Shown here one piece after another: positions 1-9,326 of a DNA stretch of 64,000 nt (positions are counted from its first letter, which is position 1; the number at the start of each line of letters is the position of its first letter). A program made the position numbers and the translations under genes. The stretch lies in NCBI RefSeq assembly GCF_036021035.1, contig NZ_CP107930.1, forward strand, positions 1,798,001 through 1,862,000, given 5' to 3'. Under the pieces are notes generated by a model. The model was not told the origin of the DNA. It saw nothing but the letters and a program-made list of their open reading frames with translations, and searched no databases. Origin of the DNA: Kineococcus sp. NBC_00420 (GTDB taxonomy: Bacteria > Actinomycetota > Actinomycetes > Actinomycetales > Kineococcaceae).

Positions 1-493
1 CGGCGATCTCGCGGGCGGCCACCAGGGCCTTCTCGACGCCGTCGGTGGAGTCGACCCCGCGACCGCCGGCTCCCGCGCCGGCCAACCCGAGGACCTCGGA
101 GGCGTTGCCCCGCACCACGGTCGGGGCGTGCTGGAGCAGCTCGCGGGCGACGCGGGTGCGGAACTCCAGCCCACCCACGGCGACGGGGTCGAGGACCCAG
201 GGGGTTCCGTTCCGGTGGGCGGACTCCGCCGCCAGCGACATCGCCCGGGCCTTCTCGTCGTCGAGGGTGCCGACGTTGACGAGCACGGCGGAGGCGAGCT
301 GCGCGAACGTCGCCGACTCGTGGACGTTGTCCACCATGGCCGGGGAGGCACCGGCCGCCAACAGGACGTTCGCGGTGATCGTCTGCACGACGGAGTTGGT
401 GAGGCACTGCACGAGCGGGGCGCGCTCGCTCAGCGCGGCGCGCGCCGCCACGACCTGCTCGGGACGGACGTGTTCTGGTGCAACGGCGGTCAT
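1..493 (-). CDS. thiM: Hydroxyethylthiazole kinase ThiM, 3' end cut by window edge
   Basis: ThiM phosphorylates 4-methyl-5-(2-hydroxyethyl)thiazole, the salvage step of thiamine synthesis in the cytoplasm. The visible 164 codons start at the ATG at 493 and run off the left edge. Residues about 28-55 carry the family core: [20 protein letters not shown], followed by SPAMVD. DPVAVGG and the ribokinase-like segment [15 protein letters not shown] follow. A purine-rich Shine-Dalgarno lies directly upstream, inside the last part of a TPP riboswitch (504-583). That riboswitch independently supports the thiamine assignment and implies repression by thiamine pyrophosphate. The C-terminal part and any downstream thiD/thiE partners are outside the window. 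Confidence 0.95.
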   Translation of the reverse strand, partial: MTAVAPEHVRPEQVVAARAALSERAPLVQCLTNSVVQTITANVLLAAGASPAMVDNVHESATFAQLASAVLVNVGTLDDEKARAMSLAAESAHRNGTPWVLDPVAVGGLEFRTRVARELLQHAPTVVRGNASEVLGLAGAGAGGRGVDSTDGVEKALVAAREIA

Positions 494-503
494 GGCCGCG
501 ACA

Positions 504-583
504 TCCCTTCGTCAGCATTACCTGCGTCAGGTTCGACGGGTGTGTTCTCAGCTCCGTGATCTGCGCGGAGCACCCCGTGTCGC
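504..583 (-). promoter_or_regulatory. TPP riboswitch (THI element) controlling thiM
   Basis: Read on the minus strand, this stretch contains the conserved THI-box blocks in order: ACGGGGTGCTCC, a GGAGC return strand, CTGAGA, ACCCGTCGAACCTGA, GGTAATGCTGACG, and the closing AAGGGA. The closing strand contains the likely ribosome binding site of thiM, only about ten bases before its ATG. Ligand binding would therefore most simply hide the Shine-Dalgarno. The matching blocks are seen directly; the translational mode is inferred from the spacing. Confidence 0.95.
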
Positions 584-634
584 GGCCGACAGTAGCACCG
601 TCAGGCCAAGGTCAAACGCCGGGTCGGCGCTGGG

Positions 635-1705
<1,071 letters not shown>

Positions 1706-1746
1706 TGCCGGGCGAGCACATCGGGCCTCCCTGCGAGACTGGTCCC

Positions 1747-2460
1747 GTGAGCCCGCCCCCCGCCCGGACGTCCCGCCCCGCGCAGCGCGCGGGGAGTCCG
1801 CGGGGAGCTCGCGCGCTGGTCCTGGACGAGCTGCGCCGCCGCATCGTCGGACTGGAGTACCCGCCGGGCACCTCGTTGTCCGAGAACGAACTCGCGGCCG
1901 CGCTGGGGGTCAGCCGGACCCCGGTGCGCGAGAGCCTCATCCTCCTCGTGGAGGACGGTCTGGTGAACGTCGTCCCCCAGGTCGGGACGTTCGTCTCCCC
2001 CCTGCGCGAGAGCGACATCGCCACCGCGCAGTTCGTCCGCGAGGCCCTCGAACTGGCCTCGCTGGAACAGGCGGTCCCGCAGGTGGGCGAGGACGACGTC
2101 GAGGACCTGCACCGCTCGCTGGAGGATCAGCGCCGTGCGGCGGGCCGGGGCGAGCACGACCGGTTCTTCGCCCTGGACGAGGAGTTCCACCTCCGCCTGC
2201 TGGCCGTCTCGGGGCACGCCGCGGCCTGGCGTTCGGTGAGCCGGGCCAAGGTCCACCTGGACCGGGCCCGCCGGTTGTCGCTGCCGCTGCCGGACCAGCT
2301 GGACGTGCTGATCGACCAGCACGAGGCCGTGGTGGACGCGGTGGCCGCGCACGACGCGGACGCCGCCGCGACCGCCCTGCGGAGCCACCTGCGCAAGGTG
2401 TTCGACGACATCGCCGTCGTCCGGGCCGAGCACCCGGAGTTCTTCTCCGACGACCGCTGA
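1747..2460 (+). CDS. GntR-family regulator with FCD ligand domain
   Basis: DNA-binding repressor/activator of the FadR subfamily, 237 residues from a GTG start. The winged helix lies at about residues 20-90 (LSENELAAALGVSRTPVRES followed by LVEDGLV). The all-helical FCD domain follows, with metal-type residues in LDEEFHLRLLAVSGH and DQHEAVVDAVAAHD. It is divergent from the aldo/keto reductase and convergent with D-mannonate dehydratase. FCD regulators commonly sense sugar acids, so hexuronate/mannonate control is a reasonable inference but the ligand cannot be read from sequence. A candidate operator (CACTAGTG core) lies before manD. Confidence 0.9.
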   Translation: MSPPPARTSRPAQRAGSPRGARALVLDELRRRIVGLEYPPGTSLSENELAAALGVSRTPVRESLILLVEDGLVNVVPQVGTFVSPLRESDIATAQFVREALELASLEQAVPQVGEDDVEDLHRSLEDQRRAAGRGEHDRFFALDEEFHLRLLAVSGHAAAWRSVSRAKVHLDRARRLSLPLPDQLDVLIDQHEAVVDAVAAHDADAAATALRSHLRKVFDDIAVVRAEHPEFFSDDR

Positions 2461-2461
2461 G

Positions 2462-2495
2462 GACGATCACCGAGCCGCACGGCCCGGTGATCGTC
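2462..2495. terminator. Bidirectional hairpin between convergent genes
   Basis: A perfect 11-bp stem, GACGATCACCG (2462-2472) pairing with CGGTGATCGTC (2485-2495), lies between the stop of the GntR gene and the stop of the mannonate dehydratase gene. There is no long T-run, which is usual for actinobacterial terminators. The symmetric stem would serve both strands. Confidence 0.75.
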
Positions 2496-2503
2496 GGAGT
2501 CGC

Positions 2504-3715
2504 TCACCAGTCGTGCATGCTCCCGTCGAGGCGACGGTTCACCGGCAGGTAGCGGGGTTCGTAGGGGAACCGCGCGGCCGCCGCCTCGTCGAACTCGACG
2601 CCGATCCCGGGGACGTCCCCGGGGTGCATGTACCCGTCGGCGAAGGAGTAGGTGGAGCGGAACACCTCCCCCGCGGGATCGCGGTGCCCCATGTACTCCT
2701 GGATGCCGAAGTTCGGGATGGCCAGGTCCAGGTGCAGCGCGGCGGCGTGCGCGATCGGCGAGAGGTCACCCGCGCCGTGGGCGCCGGAACGGACGCCGAA
2801 CAACTCCGCGAGGGCGTACACCTTGCGCAGGTGCGAGATCCCGCCGCTGTGCGACACCGACATCCGGACGTAGTCGATGAGGCGTTCGGTGATGAGGGTC
2901 TGGACGTCCCAGATGGAGTTCAGGACCTCCCCCACCGCGAGCGGGGTGGTGGTGTGGGCGCGGATCGTGCGGAACGCCGACTGGTCCTCGGCCGGGGTCG
3001 CGTCCTCGATCCAGAACGGCCGGTACGGTTCCAGCGCGCGGCCGAGGCGCGCGGCCTCGATGGGCGTCAACCGGTGGTGGACGTCGTGCAGCAGGTGCAC
3101 CCCGAACCCGAAGCGTTCCCGGACGGCCTCGAAGACGGTCGGAGCGAAGTCGAGGTAGGCCGAACTCTCCCAGGACCCCTCCTCGGGGCGGTCGGAGTTC
3201 GCGGGTTCGTAGATGCGTCCGTCGTGGACGGAGACGCCGTACGTCTTGGCGACCCCCGGTACCGCGGCCTGGATGCGGACGGCCTTGTAGCCCTGCTCGA
3301 GGTACTCGGCGAAGCGGTCGAGGAGTTCGGGGACGTCGTGGCCGTCGGCGTGCCCGTAGACCATGACCCCCGAGCGGGAGGCGCCGCCCAGGAGCTCGTA
3401 GACGGGCAGTCCGGCGACCTTGCCCTTGACGTCCCACAGCGCGACGTCGACGGCCGCGATCGCGGTCATGCCGACGGGTCCCCGCCGCCAGTAGGCCCCC
3501 TTGTAGAGGTACTGCCAGGTGTCCTCGATGCGAGCCGGGTCCCGGCCGATCAGCAGCGGGCAGACGTGGTCGCGCAGGTAGGACGCGACGGCGAGCTCCC
3601 GGCCGTTCAGGGTGGCGTCGCCGACCCCGACGACACCGTCGGAGGTCTCGAGCACGAGCGTGACGTAGTTGCGTCCCGGCGACGAGACGACGACCCGGGC
3701 ATCGGTGATCTTCAT
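2504..3715 (-). CDS. manD: D-mannonate dehydratase family protein (enolase superfamily, RspA/ManD)
   Basis: Dehydrates D-mannonate to 2-keto-3-deoxygluconate in hexuronate catabolism; cytoplasmic, Mg-dependent. The 403-residue length is typical. Features read directly: N-terminal capping domain starting [10 protein letters not shown], barrel segment [18 protein letters not shown], putative metal-ligand strands [19 protein letters not shown] and [13 protein letters not shown], and [12 protein letters not shown] near the C-terminus. The ManD subgroup also contains low-activity members acting on D-gluconate, so the substrate is not certain. It is transcribed alone, convergent to a GntR/FCD regulator and downstream of a DUF2993 gene. 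A short dyad precedes the start. Confidence 0.9.
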   Translation of the reverse strand: MKITDARVVVSSPGRNYVTLVLETSDGVVGVGDATLNGRELAVASYLRDHVCPLLIGRDPARIEDTWQYLYKGAYWRRGPVGMTAIAAVDVALWDVKGKVAGLPVYELLGGASRSGVMVYGHADGHDVPELLDRFAEYLEQGYKAVRIQAAVPGVAKTYGVSVHDGRIYEPANSDRPEEGSWESSAYLDFAPTVFEAVRERFGFGVHLLHDVHHRLTPIEAARLGRALEPYRPFWIEDATPAEDQSAFRTIRAHTTTPLAVGEVLNSIWDVQTLITERLIDYVRMSVSHSGGISHLRKVYALAELFGVRSGAHGAGDLSPIAHAAALHLDLAIPNFGIQEYMGHRDPAGEVFRSTYSFADGYMHPGDVPGIGVEFDEAAAARFPYEPRYLPVNRRLDGSMHDW

Positions 3716-3737
3716 CGGACCCTCCGCGGTGGACTAC

Positions 3738-3755
3738 TGCCACACTAGTGCACCA
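3738..3755. promoter_or_regulatory. Possible operator upstream of manD
   Basis: The imperfect dyad TGCCACACTAGTGCACCA has an 8-bp perfect core (CACTAGTG) and symmetric TG/CA ends. It sits 23 bases upstream of the manD start codon. Its position suits a repressor such as the neighbouring GntR protein; that link is inference. Confidence 0.4.
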
Positions 3756-3773
3756 GCACCAGGCGGGCGAGGG

Positions 3774-4496
3774 TCAGCCGACGTCCACCGCGCTCGCCCC
3801 GAGGGTCCCGCTGACGAGGACGCCGGAGTCGGCGACCTGGAACGCGTCGAGGTCGACCTGGGGCGGCACGTCGGACAACGCGATCGACCAGCCGCCGAAC
3901 CCGGCCGCCTCGAGCAGTCGTTCCGCCCGACTCAGGGGTACCTCCGCCCCCGCCACCTCGGCGCTCACCGGATCCAGCGTCACGGACGCGCCGTCGAGTT
4001 CCGGACGGACCGTCACGGCCAGCTCCACCCCGAGGGTGAAGACGCGGACCGTCGTCGTCGCCCGGATCGCGTCCCCGGCACGCGCCAGGGCCACCCGCAG
4101 ACCACCCGGGGACACCTGCTGCGCGAGGTCGGCGTAGGACACCTGTCCCCGGACGGTCCCGGCCGCCAGGTCGACCGTCCCGGACCCGCCGACGAGGACC
4201 CCGAGCGGGACGTCGACCTCGGGGATGCGCACCCGCACGTCGCGCAGCGTCACCTTCCCCGCGGGCATCTGCCCGACGTCGACGGTGACGTCGTCGAAGC
4301 GTCCCCGCACCGCCTGCCACAGGAACGACCCGCCCGCCACGGTCACCGTGGGGTCGGCGGGCAGGTCGTACGTCGTCCGCAGCTCCCCGGCGAACCGTCC
4401 GGTCGCGTAGCTGCGGGCGGCGAGGTCGCCCGCGACGAGGATCACCCCGAGCGCGACGACGGTCACCAGCAGACGGATCAGACGGGAGCGGGCCAC
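3774..4496 (-). CDS. DUF2993 / LmeA-like exported lipid-binding protein
   Basis: A 240-residue protein with an N-terminal signal anchor (LIRLLVTVVALGVILVAGDLAA, residues about 6-27). A DUF2993 beta-rich domain follows: FAGELRTTYDLPADPTVTVAGG, FDDVTVDVGQMPAGKVTLRDV, VRIPEVDVPLG, then the C-terminal half with LPLSRAERLLEAAGF-like helix and LSDVPPQVDLDAF. DUF2993 includes mycobacterial LmeA, which acts on cell-envelope mannolipid synthesis. Extracytoplasmic phospholipid binding is inferred from that family. It is divergent from thioredoxin with 78 bases between them and is not obviously coupled to manD downstream (58-base gap). Confidence 0.85.
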   Translation of the reverse strand: MARSRLIRLLVTVVALGVILVAGDLAARSYATGRFAGELRTTYDLPADPTVTVAGGSFLWQAVRGRFDDVTVDVGQMPAGKVTLRDVRVRIPEVDVPLGVLVGGSGTVDLAAGTVRGQVSYADLAQQVSPGGLRVALARAGDAIRATTTVRVFTLGVELAVTVRPELDGASVTLDPVSAEVAGAEVPLSRAERLLEAAGFGGWSIALSDVPPQVDLDAFQVADSGVLVSGTLGASAVDVG

Positions 4497-4574
4497 CCGC
4501 TCACTGTGCCTGACGGCCCTGGACGGGGAGGACGGAGCGGGAAGTCTTCACGGGTCCTCGTGGTTGGGAGAGGC

Positions 4575-5012
4575 ATGAGCACTCAGGCCCTGACCCTGGA
4601 GACCCACGACGACACCGTCAAGGACGGGATCGTCCTGATCGACTTCTGGGCTGACTGGTGCGGTCCGTGCAAGCAGTTCGCCCCGGTCTTCGAGAAGGCG
4701 TCGGAGTCGCACGGGGACATCACCTTCACCAAGGTGGACACCGAGGACCAGCAGCAGCTCGCCGCCCGCTACGGCATCACCTCGATCCCGACGCTCGTCG
4801 CCTACCGCGACGGCATCCCCGTGTTCGGTCAGCCCGGTGCGCTCCCGGCGCCCGCCCTCGAGCAGCTGATCGAGCAGGTCCGCTCCCTGGACATGGACCA
4901 GGTGAAGGAGCAGTACGCGCAGGCCGTGCAGGAGCAGGCCCGCCAGCAGACCCAGGCCGCGCAGCCGTCCCGCGAAGGCGTCCGCGCGGGCACCGACCCG
5001 GCGGCCTTCTGA
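4575..5012 (+). CDS. Thioredoxin
   Basis: Thiol-disulfide reductase of 145 residues. The active site WADWCGPCKQF lies at about residues 28-38, with the cis-proline strand SIPTLVAYRDG at about 75-85. The start is the ATG at 4575 behind GGGAGAGG; longer in-frame extension upstream lacks a signal or homology and runs across the divergent gene. The C-terminal 40 residues, after EQLIEQVRSLDMD, form a Gln/Ala-rich helix and tail beyond the standard fold, as in several actinobacterial thioredoxins. The gene is monocistronic, ending at a strong hairpin. Confidence 0.95.
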   Translation: MSTQALTLETHDDTVKDGIVLIDFWADWCGPCKQFAPVFEKASESHGDITFTKVDTEDQQQLAARYGITSIPTLVAYRDGIPVFGQPGALPAPALEQLIEQVRSLDMDQVKEQYAQAVQEQARQQTQAAQPSREGVRAGTDPAAF

Positions 5013-5030
5013 GCGCAGACGATCCACCGT

Positions 5031-5060
5031 CACCCCGTCCCCCACCAGGGGGGCGGGGTG
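5031..5060 (+). terminator. Strong terminator hairpin after thioredoxin
   Basis: CACCCCG-T-CCCCC pairs with GGGGG-G-CGGGGTG around an ACCA-type loop, a stem of about 13 bp starting 18 bases after the stop codon. It is followed by TTCTGCG rather than a U-tract, the common actinobacterial form. Confidence 0.85.
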
Positions 5061-5162
5061 TTCTGCGTCTACGCACAGGAGGAGGTCGAGGAGAAACCCT
5101 GCGCGAGGTGGTCGCAGGTGGTTCGATGACACCGCTGCGTCCCCGGCCGGCAGGAGGTCCCC

Positions 5163-7337
5163 GTGCGCTCCGCAGGGCAGGTGCCCGACGCCGTCAGGGC
5201 CGCCGTCTTCCGCGCGCTGCCGGCCGGCTACGTGGTCCTCGGCCCCGAGCAGATCGTGCTCGACGCCACGGACGAGTTCCTGCGCCTGGTCGGGCGTCAC
5301 CGCGCGGACCTCGTCGGCCGTCCGCAGTCCGAGGTCTTCCCGCCGGGACCGGGGAGCCTCCACGAGCTGTGCGAACGGGTCCTGGCCCACCGCCTCCCCG
5401 ACGCCGTCCCGCTGGTGCGCCACGACCTCCCGCACGACCTCCGGCACGAGGACGCGCCCGAACCGGCCGAACGCTGGTGGTCGCTGACGGCGACGCCCGT
5501 CCTGGACGCCGACGGACGGGTTCAGGCCGTGGTCGGCGGCGCGCAGGACGTCACCGCGTCCGTGCTGGAGCACCGACGGACGGGACTCACCGGGCACCAC
5601 GCGGCGCTCGACACGTCCCTCCGGACGGCGCTCGACACGTCCCTCCGGACGGCGCTCGGCACGTCCCTCCGGTCCCGGGTGCAGGACTCGCGCGAGGTCT
5701 CCGCACTGGCCGACGTGGGGCTCCGCCTCAGCGCTGCGCGAACCCTCGACGACGTCGTCCGCGTCGTCTCCCAGGGGCTGACCACCCTGGGTGCGGACGG
5801 CAGCGGGATCGCCGTCCCGGCCGAGGACGGGGGGTGGCGCCTCGTCGGCAGCAACGCGTTCGACGACGACTACCGCGCGCGGTGGGAACACGTCCCGCAC
5901 GACAGCCCGCTCCCGGTCTGCCACAGCGCCCGCACCGGGGAGCGCCTGCTGCTGCCGGACGCCGCCACCGCCGACGCCTACCACCCGGTGATGCCCGCGG
6001 TGCGGGAGCAGAGCGGACGCAACGCCTGGGCGCTGTTCCCGCTCGTCGTCGGCGGCGGGGTGCTCGGGGCGCTGGCCGTGGCCTGGACGCAGGACCACAC
6101 CTGCAGCGCGGACGAACTGGAACTCCTGGAGGGTTTCGCCGCGCAGTGCGCGCAGGCCGTCGAGCGGATCGGCAGCGAACGCGTCGCCGAGGACGAGGTC
6201 CGGGCCGTGCGACGCATGGCGGAAACGCTGCAGCGCAGCCTGTTGACGCAGCCGCCACTGCGCGAAGGGCTCCAGCTGGCGACGCGCTACCAGCCCGCCG
6301 CCCGCGGGGCGCAGGTCGGTGGCGACTGGTTCGACGCCTTCCCCACCCGCTCCGGCGGCACGGTGCTCGTCGTCGGCGACGTCAGCGGTCACGACCAGAC
6401 CGCGGCGGCCGCCATGAGCCAGGTGCGCAACCTCGTCCGCGGCATCAGCTACGACGGCGACGACCGACCCGCGAACCTGCTGGCCCGGCTCGACCAGGCG
6501 ATGGCGGGGCTGGGCCTGGAGACCCTCACGACCGCCGTGCTCGCCGTCCTCGACGCCCCCGTCAACGGGGTCGCCGGTCGTCGGCTGCGCTGGGCCAACG
6601 CGGGGCACCTGCCGCCCCTGCTGCGCCACCCCGACGGCCGGGTCGAACGGCTCGGGCCGAGCGGGGACCTCCTCCTCGGCCTCGACCCCACGACCGTGCG
6701 CCGTGAGCACACCGTCACCCTCGTCCCCGGCGACGTCCTGGTCCTCTACACCGACGGACTGGTCGAACGCCGCGACGGCGACCTCGACGACGGCATCGCG
6801 ACCGTCGCCGACGCCCTCGCCGCCCCCGACGGTGTGACCGCCGGCGCCTGGGCGGACTTCCTGCTGGGAACCCTCGGCCCGGCCGGGACCGCCGACGACA
6901 CCGCGCTGCTCGTCGTCCGGATCGAGACCGACACGAGCCCCGACACCCTGCGCTCCCCCGCCGGGGACCCCCAGGAGATCGTGCTGCCCGCCGATCCGCG
7001 CTCGGTGCGCGACGCCCGCCGCCTCGCCCGCCGGTGCTGCCACCGCTCGGGTCTGCCCGACTCCGTCGCCGAGACCGCCGAACTGCTGACCAGCGAACTC
7101 GTCACCAACGCGATCGTCCACGGCCGCAGCGACACCCGGGTCCGGATCACCGCCACCCCCGACCTCGTGCACGTCGAGGTCTCCGACGACAACGACCGCC
7201 GCCCGCTGCTGCAGGCCCCCGACGACGACGCCCTCTCCGGACGGGGCCTCAGCATGCTCGAGACCTCCGCCAGTCGGTGGGGCGTCGACGACGCCGACAT
7301 CGGCAAGGTGGTCTGGTTCACCCTCGACGCGGTCTGA
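5163..7337 (+). CDS. PAS-GAF-SpoIIE phosphatase-HATPase stress regulator
   Basis: A 724-residue signalling protein starting at a GTG behind AGGAGG. Domains in order: PAS (about 15-135, ending VVGGAQDVTASV), GAF (about 175-330), PP2C/SpoIIE phosphatase (about 375-560; metal-site motifs VGGDWFDAF, VVGDVSGHD, YTDGLVERR) and a C-terminal RsbW-like ATPase (about 590-720; N-box ELVTNAIVHG, G-box GRGLSML). Such fusions usually act in sigma-B-type partner-switching, dephosphorylating and phosphorylating STAS anti-anti-sigma factors. No STAS gene is adjacent. A triplicated 24-bp repeat lies between PAS and GAF. A related protein without PAS is encoded at 19719-21512. Confidence 0.92.
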   Translation: MRSAGQVPDAVRAAVFRALPAGYVVLGPEQIVLDATDEFLRLVGRHRADLVGRPQSEVFPPGPGSLHELCERVLAHRLPDAVPLVRHDLPHDLRHEDAPEPAERWWSLTATPVLDADGRVQAVVGGAQDVTASVLEHRRTGLTGHHAALDTSLRTALDTSLRTALGTSLRSRVQDSREVSALADVGLRLSAARTLDDVVRVVSQGLTTLGADGSGIAVPAEDGGWRLVGSNAFDDDYRARWEHVPHDSPLPVCHSARTGERLLLPDAATADAYHPVMPAVREQSGRNAWALFPLVVGGGVLGALAVAWTQDHTCSADELELLEGFAAQCAQAVERIGSERVAEDEVRAVRRMAETLQRSLLTQPPLREGLQLATRYQPAARGAQVGGDWFDAFPTRSGGTVLVVGDVSGHDQTAAAAMSQVRNLVRGISYDGDDRPANLLARLDQAMAGLGLETLTTAVLAVLDAPVNGVAGRRLRWANAGHLPPLLRHPDGRVERLGPSGDLLLGLDPTTVRREHTVTLVPGDVLVLYTDGLVERRDGDLDDGIATVADALAAPDGVTAGAWADFLLGTLGPAGTADDTALLVVRIETDTSPDTLRSPAGDPQEIVLPADPRSVRDARRLARRCCHRSGLPDSVAETAELLTSELVTNAIVHGRSDTRVRITATPDLVHVEVSDDNDRRPLLQAPDDDALSGRGLSMLETSASRWGVDDADIGKVVWFTLDAV
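5604..5675 (+). repeat. Three in-frame 24-bp tandem repeats inside the SpoIIE regulator
   Basis: Units at 5604-5627, 5628-5651 and 5652-5675. The first two are identical and the third differs at a few bases. They encode ALDTSLRT, ALDTSLRT and ALGTSLRS between the PAS and GAF domains. Because the unit is a multiple of three, copy-number change would vary linker length without a frameshift. Confidence 0.95.
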
Positions 7338-7361
7338 CCCCGCTGACCCCGGGAGCCGGGT

Positions 7362-8150
7362 TCACAGCGTGAACGCGCTCCGGAACGCCTCGACCGCCGC
7401 CCGGCTGTCCCCCGAGGCGAACGCCTCCATCCCCACCGTCCCGCGGTACCCCGCACCGGCCAGCGCGGCCGCGACGACGGGGTGGTTGATCTCGCCCGTC
7501 CCCGGCTCGCACCGGCCCGGGACGTCGGCGACCTGGACCTCCCCGATCAGGTCCACGCAGCCCCGGAGGAGTTCCACGAGGTTCCCCTCCCCGATCTGGG
7601 CGTGGTAGAGATCCAGGTTCATCCGCAGGTGCGGACTGGCGACCGCAGCGACGAGCGCGCGGGTGTCCGCCGCCGACGCGAACGGGGTGCCCGGGTGGTC
7701 CACCGCGACGTTCAGGTTCTCCAGCGTGAACACCACGTCGTGGCGTTCCCCGAGTTCCGCGATCCGGACCAGGGTGCGCTGCGCCGCGAGCCACATGGCC
7801 CCCGTGACCTCGGCCACCGGACGCACGGGCAGCCCCCTCCCGTCCAGGCCGGTGCCGTGCAGGTTGAGGTTCGGACGGCCCCCGCCGCTGAGCGCCTCCG
7901 CCGCCGCGATCGAGCGCTCGGCGCTCGCCAGCAGCCGGTCCGCACCGTCGGGGTCGACGAGTTCCCCGTCGACGTAGCCGGTCATCGAGGTGAACCGCGC
8001 CCCGGTGGCCGCGAGCGCGAACAGGTCCTTCGTGGTCCAGTCCCAGATCTCGACCGCGAAACCCGCGTCGTGCAGCGTCCGCACCCGGTCCGGCAGGGGC
8101 AGGTCCCGGAACACCATCTCGGCGCAGACCGCCAGCGTGAAACCGCTCAC
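7362..8150 (-). CDS. Hydroxypyruvate-isomerase-like TIM-barrel protein
   Basis: A 262-residue xylose-isomerase-like barrel of the hydroxypyruvate isomerase group. Visible: start FTLAVCAEMVFRDLPLPDR, GFAVEIWDW, catalytic-type glutamates in VVFTLENLNVAVDHPG and VGMEAFASGD, metal-binding NLDLYHAQIGEGN, and VQVADVPGRCEPGTGEINH. Family members isomerise hydroxypyruvate/tartronate semialdehyde or act in inositol and related sugar breakdown. Its start overlaps the end of the inositol-dehydrogenase-like gene by four bases (ATGA), so the two are translationally coupled. LacI control through the operator at 9243-9258 is inferred. Confidence 0.85.
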   Translation of the reverse strand: MSGFTLAVCAEMVFRDLPLPDRVRTLHDAGFAVEIWDWTTKDLFALAATGARFTSMTGYVDGELVDPDGADRLLASAERSIAAAEALSGGGRPNLNLHGTGLDGRGLPVRPVAEVTGAMWLAAQRTLVRIAELGERHDVVFTLENLNVAVDHPGTPFASAADTRALVAAVASPHLRMNLDLYHAQIGEGNLVELLRGCVDLIGEVQVADVPGRCEPGTGEINHPVVAAALAGAGYRGTVGMEAFASGDSRAAVEAFRSAFTL

Positions 8151-9199
8151 CGGGTCCTCGCGTCCACCGTCGCGGCCACGACGGCCGGGTCGACGGGACC
8201 GCCGCTGCGCACCGAGGCGATGCAGGACAGAGCGATCGACAGCGCACGCCGGGCGTCGCGACCGGTGACGGAGGGAGTTCGACCCTCGCGGACGGCGGCG
8301 ACGAACTCGGTGAGTTCACCGGTGTAGGCGTCGGCGAAGAGTTCGACGTCGGAGCGCGGGGTGGGGCTGTGCCGGCCGTCGGCGTCGAGGACCTGCAGGG
8401 CCGATCGTGGCCCCTCACCGATGCTCAGCATCCCCGCGGACCCGAAGACCTCGCCCCGGACGTCGTAGCCGTAGCTGGCCGAGAAGTTGGCCTCGGCGAC
8501 GGCGATCGCGCCGTTGTCGAACCGGATCGTGACGACCGCGGTGTCGAGCAACCCGGCGTCCTTGAAGTCCGGGGCGATCAGGGCGTCGGCCACGGCGTAG
8601 ACGGAGACCGGTTCCGCACCGGGGTTCAACCAGAGCAGGGTGTCGAAGTCGTGGATGAGCGTGAGGACGAACACCGCCCAGGCCGGGACCACGGCGGGGT
8701 TCGGCAGGCCCGGGTCGCGGGTGAGGGACCGCAGCAGCTGCGGGCGACCGATGCGGCCCGCGTCGATCGCGGCGCGGGCGGCGGCGAACCCGGGGGCGAA
8801 CCGGCGGTTGAACCCCACCTGGAACGCGACGCCCGCGGCGTCGGTGGCCGCGATGCCGCGGTCGAGCTCGGCCATCGAGAGTCCGGCGGGTTTCTCGCAG
8901 AACACGGGTTTCCCGGCCCGGGCGGCGGCCTCGACGAGGTCCGCGTGCGCCTCGGTGCTGGCCGTCACGACGACCGCGTCCACGTCGGGGCGCGCGAGGA
9001 GTTCCGCGGGGTCGGTGAGCCCGACCGCACCCAGGGGTCCGGCCAGCGCCGCGGCGACGCCGGGTCGCGGGTCGGCGACGGCCGCGAGCCGTGCGCCGGG
9101 AACCCTGGTCGCCACCAGCCGGGCGTGCGAACTGCCGATGCGGCCGGCCCCGATCAGGCCGATCCCGGTGCTTCTCACGTCGCCGTCGACGTCGGACAT
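8147..9199 (-). CDS. Gfo/Idh/MocA oxidoreductase, inositol 2-dehydrogenase-like
   Basis: NAD(P)-dependent sugar/polyol dehydrogenase of 350 residues. The Rossmann motif GLIGAGRIGSSHA is at about residues 13-25; EKPAGLSMAELD holds the catalytic lysine. VGFNRRFAPGF and LIHDFDTLLW match the inositol-dehydrogenase subgroup. It is the first gene of an operon with the isomerase-like gene. Substrate could be myo-inositol, scyllo-inositol or another cyclitol/sugar; context (LacI regulator, isomerase) says catabolic. The ATG at 9199 is used; the operator palindrome lies 44 bases upstream. Confidence 0.88.
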   Translation of the reverse strand: MSDVDGDVRSTGIGLIGAGRIGSSHARLVATRVPGARLAAVADPRPGVAAALAGPLGAVGLTDPAELLARPDVDAVVVTASTEAHADLVEAAARAGKPVFCEKPAGLSMAELDRGIAATDAAGVAFQVGFNRRFAPGFAAARAAIDAGRIGRPQLLRSLTRDPGLPNPAVVPAWAVFVLTLIHDFDTLLWLNPGAEPVSVYAVADALIAPDFKDAGLLDTAVVTIRFDNGAIAVAEANFSASYGYDVRGEVFGSAGMLSIGEGPRSALQVLDADGRHSPTPRSDVELFADAYTGELTEFVAAVREGRTPSVTGRDARRALSIALSCIASVRSGGPVDPAVVAATVDARTR

Positions 9200-9242
9200 G
9201 CGTTCGCCTCTCGTCCCGCCGGGTCTTGCGACCCGGCCTCAC

Positions 9243-9258
9243 CCTAGAGCGCTCTAGG
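9243..9258. promoter_or_regulatory. LacI-type operator between iolG-like operon and lacI-type gene
   Basis: CCTAGAGCGCTCTAGG is a perfect 16-bp palindrome with the central CG pair typical of LacI-family operators. It lies in the divergent region between the dehydrogenase start (9199) and the LacI-type gene, so one repressor bound here could control both directions. Confidence 0.85.
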
Positions 9259-9326
9259 TCTAGATCGGTCCAGGGTGACCGGGCACGGGCCGGACGTCAA
9301 GCGGTCGGGCCGTTAGGGTGCGGTGG

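Noticed and set aside
3669-4574. Possible N-terminal extension of thioredoxin of about 300 residues
   Set aside because: It is antisense to the DUF2993 gene and has no similarity; ATG 4575 has a good ribosome site.
4548-7172. Minus-strand open frame of 874 codons
   Set aside because: Antisense shadow of thioredoxin and the PAS-GAF-SpoIIE gene, with Gly/Val/Asp-rich nonsense composition.
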